A DNA stretch of 5,242 bases from Bifidobacterium sp. (GTDB lineage: Bacteria > Actinomycetota > Actinomycetes > Actinomycetales > Bifidobacteriaceae), in contig JAIJEI010000149.1 of assembly GCA_022739095.1 (NCBI GenBank), positions 1 through 5,242 of the forward strand, in the 5' to 3' direction. Under the pieces are notes generated by a model that did not search any database, was not told the origin of the DNA, and worked only from the letters and a program-made list of their open reading frames with translations. The translations under genes were made by a program, and so were the position numbers. Below, piece by piece: positions 1-5,242 of the stretch (position 1 is the first letter of the stretch; every line of letters starts with the position of its first letter).

Positions 1-20
1 GCAACAGGTGAATAACCTAC

Positions 21-44
21 ACGCAACCACGCAACAACGCAAAT
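21..44. repeat. Three tandem 8-bp units with ACGCAA core
   Basis: Units start at 21, 29 and 37; each begins ACGCAA followed by two variable bases (CC, CA, AT). A further CGCAA occurs at 52-56, out of register. The function is unknown and the array is very short. Confidence 0.5.
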
Positions 45-91
45 CAAAGCGCGCAAGAACCCAAGGAATCGGCATAACAGCGCGGTTCCCT

Positions 92-186
92 CGGCGTGTT
101 GAAATCAGCTTGAATCACGCCGTTAGCATCAGGATACGCCGGCTTTTTATGGGCTCACGTAACGAAATCAGATGTTCACCGGCGTG
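92..186. repeat. Four alternating copies of a CGGCGTG-type inverted repeat
   Basis: The core CGGCGT or its complement occurs at 92-98 (CGGCGTG), 116-122 (CACGCCG), 136-142 (ACGCCGG) and 179-186 (CCGGCGTG). Orientations are forward, reverse, reverse, forward. Copy 1 pairs with 2 over 7 bp and copy 3 with 4 over 7 bp; the alternative pairings 1 with 3 and 2 with 4 are also possible (6 and 7 bp). A run of five T follows copy 3 at 144-148. It could be a set of regulator sites or mutually exclusive RNA hairpins. Confidence 0.5.
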
Positions 187-217
187 TCGCAACAATTCAT
201 TCCACGTTCAACTCAGT

Positions 218-256
218 CACGCTTCGCGTGCCAGCTCCCCTCACCTTGAGGGGAGC
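218..256. terminator. Double stem-loop after oleate hydratase, probable terminator
   Basis: Two perfect hairpins lie side by side: CACGC (218-222) with GCGTG (226-230) around TTC, and GCTCCCCTCA (234-243) with TGAGGGGAGC (247-256) around CCT. The larger begins 10 bases past the TGA of the hydratase gene, a typical position for a transcript end. Neither strand has a clear U-run after the stem, so it may act as an RNA 3'-end stabiliser or bidirectional terminator. I associate this hairpin pair, with its TGAGGGGAGC core, with bifidobacterial intergenic DNA, so it may be a repeat family member; that is recall, not a search. Confidence 0.6.
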
Positions 257-266
257 CAGATGGATG

Positions 267-2144
267 TCAGATTACGTGGTATTCGCGTAGCAGGGTGGCA
301 ATATCGGTGCCGTTGAGTTTCTTGAGCACCTTCTTGACCACGGCCTTTTCAATGAAGTTGAGCTTCATATCGGTGACCGGTGCACCGTCACGCAATTTGA
401 CGGTGGCGTTGAGTAGGTTGCGCACGTCATAGACGCTACCCCACACTTCAGGCACGCCGCGGTCCACGCCGAGCAACGTGTAGACAGCTTCCATACCGGT
501 GCGCATCGAGTATTCGGTGGTGAAGATCGTGTCGCGCGGGGTCTCGGCGAACTGGCCAAGGAATGCGAAGTTCACGGCACCATCGGGTACCACGTCCGGG
601 CGGTCGCCGGCCGCGCGCGGCATGAAGAACGCGGTGATGTACGGCATCATGACCGGCACGGTGTTGGCGTGATGCTTGGCGAGCGCCTCGATCTTGTCGG
701 TCGGCACACCCATGTGGTAGAGCCATTCCTCGCAGATCTCCTCGCCGGTGCATTCGGTCATCGGCTTCTTCACATAATTGCCGGGCTTGTCCGGGAACAG
801 GCCGTAGACCCATACGCACAGCTGGTCCTTGGGCTGGTCGCGGAACTGCTGCTGGCGGTTCAGGGTCCAACTCATGAGCCAGTTGGAGTCCTGCACGGTG
901 ACGATGCCGCCGGTGACGACCTTGCCGGAGAACGGGTCGCGCTTGCAGATCTTCTGGATGTACGGCGGAATCTCGCCGTCCAGGGTGGTGACGGTGGCGC
1001 TCATCCACTTGGTGGCGTTCGGGTCGGAGCAGAACTTCTCCGGATGGCCGAAGCTTGGGTCCTGGTCGGCGATGCGCTTCCACATATCCCAGCCACCGCC
1101 GGGCTTCAGGTCCGGGTTCCATGCGGCGGGCGAGTTCTGGGAACCCATGGTGGAGTTCTCCACGCAACCGCCGTTGGTGATGAACACCAGATCGTTCTCG
1201 GTCAGGTCGATGGAGGATTTATCACCCTCGTGGTCCACGTCGATGCGTACGGCAAGCTTCTTGGTGGGCGTGCTGGCAGGGTTGCGCTTGAAGAAACCGG
1301 AGGTGGCCTGAATCTTCTGGATGGTGTCTTGACCTACGCCGGTGTGCTCGTGCTTGGGGCCGTCTCCCCCGCCGATCGCGAATTCCACGTTCTCGACCTT
1401 GGTGTTGTAGCGGAATTCAACGCCGTGCGATTCCAGATACTTGACCATCGGCAGAATCATCGACTCGTACTGGTTGTAGCGGGTGAAACGCAACGCGGAA
1501 AAGTCCGGCAGTCCGCCGATATGGTGGATGTAGCGTTTGATGTACAGCTTCATTTCCAGCGCGGAGTGCCAGTTCTCGAAGGCGAACATGGTGCGCCAGT
1601 ACAGCCAGAAGTTGGAGTTCAGCACCTCGTCGTCGAAGAAATCGGTGATCGGCTTGTCGTATAGGTCTTCGTCCGGGGTGAAGAACAGCTTCATGATTTC
1701 CATCGAAGCCTTGTCGGACAGGCCGAACTTGCCCTTGAGCCCCGCATCCTTGCCGAGGTCCTTGGTGGCGCGGCACAGCGAGTAGTTCGGGTCCTCCTTG
1801 TTGAGCCAGTAGTACTCGTCGAGTACGCTGACGCCCTCGGTTTCGATGGAGGGGATCGAGCGGAACAGATCCCACATGACCTCGAAATGATTGTCCATTT
1901 CGCGGCCGCCACGCATCACATAGCCGAGGCCGGGAATATCAAGACCGTCACAGGCGCCGCCGGGTACCGGGTCCTTCTCAAGGATGTGGATGTTCTCGCC
2001 AGGCATCTGACCATCACGTACCAGATAACAGGCTGCAGACAATGCCCCCAGTCCGGTACCGATGATGTATGCATGCTTGTTGTCCACGTCGGCCGGCTTC
2101 TTCGGGCGTGCGAAAGCCTCATAATTGCCGCTGCTGTAGTACAT
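267..2144 (-). CDS. ohyA: Oleate hydratase (FAD-dependent fatty acid 10-hydratase, MCRA family)
   Basis: Complete 625-residue protein. The family adds water across the cis-9 double bond of oleic or linoleic acid to give 10-hydroxy fatty acids, using FAD as a structural/activating cofactor; the Bifidobacterium breve member (MCRA) has been linked to fatty-acid and solvent stress tolerance. Visible: an N-terminal dinucleotide fold with IIGTGLGALSAA (residues 27-38), ILEK (54-57, Glu for the FAD ribose) and PGGACDG (61-67); the family signature RGGREMDNHFE (78-88) with Glu82; and Tyr201. Glu82 and Tyr201 match by position the catalytic pair reported for Staphylococcus aureus OhyA. Further family blocks are LTENDLVFITNGG (314-326) and FLGQFAETPRDTIFTTEYS (528-546). 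There is no signal peptide, and the C-terminal 30 residues are lysine-rich and probably peripheral to the membrane. The length is about 35 residues above Firmicutes homologues, mostly from an extra stretch near 256-295. The start at 2144 is fixed by a strong ribosome binding site. The gene probably has its own promoter. Confidence 0.97.
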   Translation of the reverse strand: MYYSSGNYEAFARPKKPADVDNKHAYIIGTGLGALSAACYLVRDGQMPGENIHILEKDPVPGGACDGLDIPGLGYVMRGGREMDNHFEVMWDLFRSIPSIETEGVSVLDEYYWLNKEDPNYSLCRATKDLGKDAGLKGKFGLSDKASMEIMKLFFTPDEDLYDKPITDFFDDEVLNSNFWLYWRTMFAFENWHSALEMKLYIKRYIHHIGGLPDFSALRFTRYNQYESMILPMVKYLESHGVEFRYNTKVENVEFAIGGGDGPKHEHTGVGQDTIQKIQATSGFFKRNPASTPTKKLAVRIDVDHEGDKSSIDLTENDLVFITNGGCVENSTMGSQNSPAAWNPDLKPGGGWDMWKRIADQDPSFGHPEKFCSDPNATKWMSATVTTLDGEIPPYIQKICKRDPFSGKVVTGGIVTVQDSNWLMSWTLNRQQQFRDQPKDQLCVWVYGLFPDKPGNYVKKPMTECTGEEICEEWLYHMGVPTDKIEALAKHHANTVPVMMPYITAFFMPRAAGDRPDVVPDGAVNFAFLGQFAETPRDTIFTTEYSMRTGMEAVYTLLGVDRGVPEVWGSVYDVRNLLNATVKLRDGAPVTDMKLNFIEKAVVKKVLKKLNGTDIATLLREYHVI

Positions 2145-2150
2145 ATTCCG

Positions 2151-2157
2151 CCTCCTT
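2151..2157 (-). promoter_or_regulatory. Ribosome binding site of oleate hydratase
   Basis: On the minus strand the sequence AAGGAGG lies six bases before the ATG at 2144-2142. It is a near-perfect anti-Shine-Dalgarno match at good spacing and decides the start codon. Confidence 0.93.
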
Positions 2158-2162
2158 GGGGT

Positions 2163-2185
2163 AGAGTTGACACTTCGTCAACTCT
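2163..2185. promoter_or_regulatory. 23-bp palindrome in the oleate hydratase leader, candidate operator
   Basis: A perfect 9-bp inverted repeat: AGAGTTGAC (2163-2171) and GTCAACTCT (2177-2185) around a 5-base spacer. It ends 5 bp upstream of the ribosome binding site and lies downstream of the likely promoter. The size and symmetry suit a dimeric repressor site; in RNA it would form a hairpin that could also affect translation or mRNA stability. No regulator is encoded in this window, so the binding protein is unknown. Confidence 0.55.
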
Positions 2186-2192
2186 TCTTGAA

Positions 2193-2233
2193 TAGATATC
2201 ATGTCACATTATTGCCGAACGCGCCATAGGCAA
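2193..2233 (-). promoter_or_regulatory. Candidate promoter(s) of oleate hydratase
   Basis: Two readings are possible. The first is a -35-like TTGCCT (2228-2233) and -10-like TAATGT (2206-2211) separated by 16 bases, which would start RNA near 2199 and give a leader of about 55 bases. The second is an extended -10, TG-A-TATCTA (2193-2201), with no convincing -35. Both are partial matches to the housekeeping consensus. The position between two inverted repeats and ahead of a strong ribosome binding site supports a promoter here, but the exact elements are inferred. Confidence 0.35.
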
Positions 2234-2241
2234 CGTTCGGC
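2214..2241. promoter_or_regulatory. Nested inverted repeat upstream of oleate hydratase (operator or terminator hairpin)
   Basis: Outer arms GCCGAACG (2214-2221) and CGTTCGGC (2234-2241) pair perfectly over 8 bp. Inside, GCC (2223-2225) and GGC (2229-2231) pair around ATA, so the whole 28 bp folds into one bulged stem. No U-run follows on either strand, so a standard intrinsic terminator is not well supported. It lies 126 bp past the stop of the DUF4186 gene and overlaps the candidate -35 of the hydratase promoter, which makes a regulator site about as likely. Confidence 0.45.
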
Positions 2242-2366
2242 GTTCTGCCGTATTCGCCAATACCTTGCGCCTACGGTTTTCGAGACCTGTGTTGGCTGTT
2301 GGCTCAGATATTGCCGCGCGAATGCTGGTTGGCCCACGACTGCGATTGCACAAACGTGGCGGTGCT

Positions 2367-2816
2367 TCACCGAACCGGATGATTGATAAGGTCCCGCTCA
2401 ATCCACGCCATAACCAAATCGGCAAGTCGGTTTACCTCCGCTTCGGTGAGTTCACGGCCTTTGGGCAGATGATGCCATTTTTCGATGCATCCGCGGCAGC
2501 ATGTGGCGGTGGCATGCTGAGCGGTGAATACCGGATGGCCGTGCCATGGCGTCTGCCTGCCGTCGTTCTTCGGTTCGGCTGCGCCTATGCGGTCTCGCAA
2601 CATTTCTCGCGCATGACGATCGATGGTCACCTTGCCTTTGGTGCGGGCATAGCCTCGGTCTTTGTCGGTCAAAGCGAATTTGGCGCGGAACTGCGAATGA
2701 GACAGCCGCTCCAGCGTCGCGGCAATCCATTGTTGCTCGTCATCGTTGTTATCAGTATCCGCCATCTCCATGCCCATACGTTCCACAGTAGTCGCGCACA
2801 TCGTATGGTGACACAT
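2367..2816 (-). CDS. DUF4186 family protein of unknown function
   Basis: Up to 149 residues. The body matches what I recall of the DUF4186 family: LERLSHSQFRAKF (35-47), a segment ending TIDRHARE (64-71), AAEPKNDGRQTPWHGHPVF (79-97), AQHATATCCRGC (99-110), IEKWHHLPKGRELTEAE (111-127), then a C-terminal helix with MAWIERDL. Cys106, Cys107, Cys110 and several His (92, 94, 101, 115, 116) could form a metal site, but no activity is known to me. There is no signal peptide or membrane segment. The start is uncertain: the ATG at 2816 has only AAGG one base upstream, too close for a normal ribosome binding site, while in-frame ATGs at 2777, 2771 and 2765 (residues 14, 16, 18) would give about 132-136 residues and fit better where the conserved domain begins. 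The gene follows dnaE in the same direction after 79 bp, but a hairpin lies between them, so co-transcription is doubtful. Confidence 0.85.
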   Translation of the reverse strand: MCHHTMCATTVERMGMEMADTDNNDDEQQWIAATLERLSHSQFRAKFALTDKDRGYARTKGKVTIDRHAREMLRDRIGAAEPKNDGRQTPWHGHPVFTAQHATATCCRGCIEKWHHLPKGRELTEAEVNRLADLVMAWIERDLINHPVR

Positions 2817-2846
2817 ACCTTATCTTCATCTTCCTCTGATAAAGGA

Positions 2847-2883
2847 GCCCCCAGCAAAGCCAGGTGAGGGAGAGGCCAGGGGC
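2847..2883 (-). terminator. Probable terminator downstream of dnaE
   Basis: Arms GCCCC (2847-2851) and GGGGC (2879-2883) pair, with further partial pairing inside (GC at 2854-2855 with GC at 2875-2876). On the minus strand the stem is followed by TCCTTTATC, a modest T-containing tail. A second small stem, CCGCC (2889-2893) and GGCGG (2899-2903), overlaps the dnaE stop codon. The stem is imperfect and the T-run weak, so termination is likely but probably incomplete. Confidence 0.45.
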
Positions 2884-2895
2884 GAAACCCGCCAA

Positions 2896-5242
2896 TCAGG
2901 CGGCAGGCAAGCAGCTGGGGCCAAACAGAATCTTGATCTCAGCAAACAACGAAGTATCTCGCTTGACGCGGAAACGATCGCCAAACGTGAGCACCTGAGC
3001 GTTACCCTTCTCATCCAGCACCGCAAGATGTACTTCGCAGTAACCAGGATGATTAGCAAGCACCTGGCCGAGTTGCATCATACGTTGGCGTTCCAGCGCC
3101 ACCGGCGGCAGCGTGATGACCAACGGCCGTTCATCCTCGGCTTCCAAGGTCGGAATCTGCATTTCCGTGGCTCTCAGAGAAACGGTTTCGTCGCGCAACT
3201 CCACTTGGCCGCGAATCTGTACGATGGCGTCCACGGCAAGTTCGGCGGCGGCCGCTTCATAGACCTTGCCGAAGAACATGCATTGGATGGAGCTTCCCAT
3301 GTCTTCGATGGTCACGATGGCCCAGGGGTTGCCCTTCTTGGATACGCGCCGGTCCACATTGGTGACCAAACCAGCCAACGTGACCTGCTGGCCTTCACCC
3401 ATCGTTTTGGCTCGATCAACCAGATGCGCGATGGACATTTCACGCAAGGACGCGAGAATCGACTGCATACCGGAGAGCGGATGGTCAGACACATACAGGC
3501 CCAACATCTCGCGTTCGAAGTTAAGCTTGGTCTTCTTGTCCCATTCCTCAAGATCGGGTACGGTCACGGAAGCGTCGCCCATGGCCTCCGCTCCCCCATC
3601 CTCGGCATCGGAGAACAAATCGAACTGGCCCTCCGCCTGTTTGCGCTTCAGACTCACCACCGAGTCGATGGCGGCCTCGTGCACGGTGAACAGCGCGCGA
3701 CGGTTCGGGTCAATCGAGTCGAAGGCACCGGCCTTGATCAACGATTCGACCAATCGCCGGTTCAGCGCGGTCAGGGGCACGCGGCGGATGAAGTCCATGA
3801 AGTTCACGAACTTGCCGCGCGGGCCTTCGCGTTCGGCGATGATATCGGCCACGGCCTTGTCACCCACGTTACGGATGGCACCAAGACCGAATCGGACGAC
3901 GTCGCCGACTGCCGAGTACTCGTACACCGATTCGTTGACGTCCGGCGAGAGCACCTGGATGCCCATGCGACGGGCCTCGCCCAAGTACAGTGCGGTCTTG
4001 TCTTTGTTGGTGGCGGCACCTTGCAACAGGGCGGCCATGAATTCGACCGGGTAGTGCATCTTCAGATATGCGGTCCAGTAGGAGATCAGACCGTATGCGG
4101 CGGAGTGCGCTTTGTTGAAAGCGTAGCCGGAGAACGGCACCAGAATATCCCACACGGCCTGGGAGGCCTCTTCGGAGTATCCATGCTTCTTCATACCGGC
4201 GAAGAACGGCACCTTCTCCTTGGCCAGCACTTCGGGCTTCTTCTTACCCATGGCTCGACGCAGCACGTCTGCCTTGCCCAGCGAATAGCCGGCGAGGATT
4301 CGGGCGGCGGACTGCACCTGCTCCTGGTAGATGATCAGACCATAGGTCTCGTCAAGCACCTGTTTCAGAGTTTCCCCAAGCTCAGGGTGGATTGGCGTGA
4401 TCTTCTGCAGGCCGTTCTTGCGCTTGGCGTAGTTGGTGTGCGAATCCATACTCATCGGGCCCGGTCGGTACAGGGCGATAAGTGCGGAAATATCGTTGAA
4501 GTTATCGGGCTTCAGGGTTTTCAGCAGTGAACGCATGCCGTCGGAATCGAGCTGGAACACGCCGAGCGTGTCTCCTCGGGACATGAGTTTGTAGGTTTCG
4601 GCGTCATCGAGCGGAATCTTGGTGTAGTCGATGGCGGGTTTGCCGTTGGCCTCGATGTTCTTCAGGGTGTCGTGGATGATCGTCAAGTTGGACAGGCCAA
4701 GGAAGTCCATCTTGACCAGCCCCAACGTTTCGCACGTGTGGTATTCGAAGGTGGTGGTGATGGTGCCATCGGTGCGTTCCAGCAATGGCGAGGTGTCGGT
4801 GATGGGCGCGCTACCCATGATGGTGGCGCAGGCATGTACACCGGTCTGTCGGATCAGGCCTTCGATACCCTTGGCTTCTTCGGTGATGCGCTTGGCGTCC
4901 GGGTCGGAATCATAGAGTTCTCGGAATTCCCTGGCCTCGGCGTAGCGTTTGGCGGTCGAGTCGAAGATGTCATGCAGGCTGATGTCCTTGCCGCCGGTGG
5001 CCGCGGGAGGTAGCGCCTTGGTGACTTTTTCACCGACCGAGAACTCGTAGCCCATGATGCGGGCGGAGTCTTTCAGGGCCTGCTTGGTTTTGATGGTGCC
5101 ATAGATGACGCACTGGGCGACTTTATCGGTTCCATATTTCTCACCGCAGTATTCGATGACTCGCGCACGACCTTCAGGGTCGAAGTCGACATCGATATCA
5201 GGAAGGCTCACTCGCTCAGGGTTCAGGAACCTCTCGAAAATC
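2896..5242 (-). CDS. dnaE: DNA polymerase III alpha subunit, DnaE1 type (partial, N-terminus beyond the right edge)
   Basis: Catalytic subunit of the replicative DNA polymerase. About 781 codons are visible, roughly the C-terminal two-thirds of a protein usually near 1,180 residues in actinobacteria. The frame stays open to the window edge, where it reads FERFLNPERVSLPDIDVDFD, the conserved palm block; the GTG at 5211 is the internal Val of this block, not a start. Active-site aspartates are seen in PDIDVDF (first Asp codon 5197-5199) and KMDFLGL (Asp codon 4705-4707). Then come the fingers with ALYRPGPM and FNKAHSAAYG, a helix-hairpin-helix-like FGLGAIRNVGDKAV, an internal clamp-binding motif QFDLF, an OB fold near VTLAGLVTNVDRR with NPWAIVTIEDM, and a short C-terminal domain ending in LFGPSCLPAA. 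The N-terminal PHP domain, which carries proofreading in mycobacterial DnaE1, lies outside. No frameshift or missing catalytic residue is seen. Confidence 0.97.
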   Translation of the reverse strand, partial: IFERFLNPERVSLPDIDVDFDPEGRARVIEYCGEKYGTDKVAQCVIYGTIKTKQALKDSARIMGYEFSVGEKVTKALPPAATGGKDISLHDIFDSTAKRYAEAREFRELYDSDPDAKRITEEAKGIEGLIRQTGVHACATIMGSAPITDTSPLLERTDGTITTTFEYHTCETLGLVKMDFLGLSNLTIIHDTLKNIEANGKPAIDYTKIPLDDAETYKLMSRGDTLGVFQLDSDGMRSLLKTLKPDNFNDISALIALYRPGPMSMDSHTNYAKRKNGLQKITPIHPELGETLKQVLDETYGLIIYQEQVQSAARILAGYSLGKADVLRRAMGKKKPEVLAKEKVPFFAGMKKHGYSEEASQAVWDILVPFSGYAFNKAHSAAYGLISYWTAYLKMHYPVEFMAALLQGAATNKDKTALYLGEARRMGIQVLSPDVNESVYEYSAVGDVVRFGLGAIRNVGDKAVADIIAEREGPRGKFVNFMDFIRRVPLTALNRRLVESLIKAGAFDSIDPNRRALFTVHEAAIDSVVSLKRKQAEGQFDLFSDAEDGGAEAMGDASVTVPDLEEWDKKTKLNFEREMLGLYVSDHPLSGMQSILASLREMSIAHLVDRAKTMGEGQQVTLAGLVTNVDRRVSKKGNPWAIVTIEDMGSSIQCMFFGKVYEAAAAELAVDAIVQIRGQVELRDETVSLRATEMQIPTLEAEDERPLVITLPPVALERQRMMQLGQVLANHPGYCEVHLAVLDEKGNAQVLTFGDRFRVKRDTSLFAEIKILFGPSCLPAA
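3613..3627 (-). other. Beta sliding-clamp binding motif within DnaE
   Basis: These codons encode QFDLF, a close match to the internal clamp-binding pentapeptide consensus (QxxLF) by which DnaE docks on the DnaN clamp. It lies between the helix-hairpin-helix region and the OB fold, the usual place in this family, and is followed by an acidic, probably flexible linker (SDAEDGGAEAMGD). Confidence 0.8.

Larger units (their letters stand above)
1..266. other. Intergenic DNA downstream of oleate hydratase
   Basis: No convincing gene. The plus-strand open frame at 8-316 has no ribosome binding site, no recognisable motif, and runs through the double hairpin into the end of the hydratase gene. The region contains the tandem 8-bp units, the alternating inverted repeats and the double hairpin listed separately. 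What lies to the left of the window is unknown. Confidence 0.65.
2145..2366. other. Intergenic region between the DUF4186 gene and oleate hydratase
   Basis: This 222-bp gap has no credible gene. Its hydratase-proximal third (2145-2241) holds the ribosome binding site, the two inverted repeats and the candidate promoter described separately. In 2242-2366 I see nothing I can name; short open frames there have no ribosome binding site and no recognisable protein. Confidence 0.7.

Noticed and set aside
8..316. Plus-strand open frame of 102 codons at the left end
   Set aside because: It has no ribosome binding site, runs through two strong hairpins into the 3' end of the hydratase gene, and its translation is Arg/Ser-rich without motifs.
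669..1664. Plus-strand open frame of 331 codons opposite oleate hydratase
   Set aside because: It is antisense to a conserved enzyme; the translation is low-complexity Gly/Leu/Val/His-rich and resembles no protein family.
2204..2425. Minus-strand open frame of 73 codons between the DUF4186 gene and oleate hydratase
   Set aside because: It overlaps the end of the DUF4186 gene in another frame, spans the nested palindrome, and has no ribosome binding site or recognisable sequence.
2265..2867. Plus-strand open frame of 200 codons across the DUF4186 gene
   Set aside because: It overlaps the recognised DUF4186 gene on the opposite strand, has no family motif, and its coding-like stretch follows the GC pattern of the real gene.
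3028..4530. Long plus-strand open frame of 500 codons opposite dnaE
   Set aside because: It lies wholly antisense to a clearly conserved dnaE, has no recognisable domain or ribosome binding site, and is the expected by-product of GC-rich codon bias.
5209..5211. GTG as a possible start codon of the polymerase gene
   Set aside because: The upstream codons continue the conserved DnaE block in the same frame to the window edge, so this is an internal valine and the gene is cut by the window.
1..5242. Mobile element, CRISPR array, tRNA/rRNA or defence system
   Set aside because: No transposase or integrase motifs, no regularly spaced repeats of CRISPR length, no tRNA cloverleaf or rRNA sequence, and no toxin or restriction gene is visible; the content is ordinary chromosome with small intergenic elements.

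Overview
The window reads as chromosomal DNA from a high-GC Gram-positive bacterium, most likely a Bifidobacterium of the longum/breve group. This rests on the GC-rich coding bias, an actinobacterial-type replicative DNA polymerase III alpha subunit, an oleate hydratase of the kind described in bifidobacteria as MCRA (myosin-cross-reactive antigen), and a paired short stem-loop of a style I associate with bifidobacterial intergenic DNA. The species is inferred from general knowledge; no database comparison was made.

All three supported genes lie on the minus strand, so transcription runs from the right edge to the left. From right to left they are: (1) the C-terminal two-thirds of dnaE, entering at the right edge and stopping at 2896, with polymerase active-site aspartates, helix-hairpin-helix region, clamp-binding motif and OB fold visible; (2) a 79-bp gap with a probable terminator hairpin; (3) a small DUF4186-family gene (2367-2816) with a conserved Cys/His-rich core and an uncertain start codon; (4) a 222-bp gap with two strong inverted repeats, candidate promoter elements and a very good ribosome binding site; (5) a complete FAD-dependent oleate hydratase gene (267-2144); (6) a double hairpin just after its stop; (7) about 215 bp of leftmost DNA with no convincing gene but with repeat structure.

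The genes do not form an obvious pathway. dnaE is core replication. The oleate hydratase hydrates host- or diet-derived unsaturated fatty acids and appears to have its own regulated promoter. The DUF4186 protein has no known function. I found no mobile element, CRISPR array, RNA gene or defence/toxin system. The less ordinary material is the palindromic leader of the hydratase gene, the four-part inverted-repeat arrangement at the left end, and the uncharacterised DUF4186 gene.
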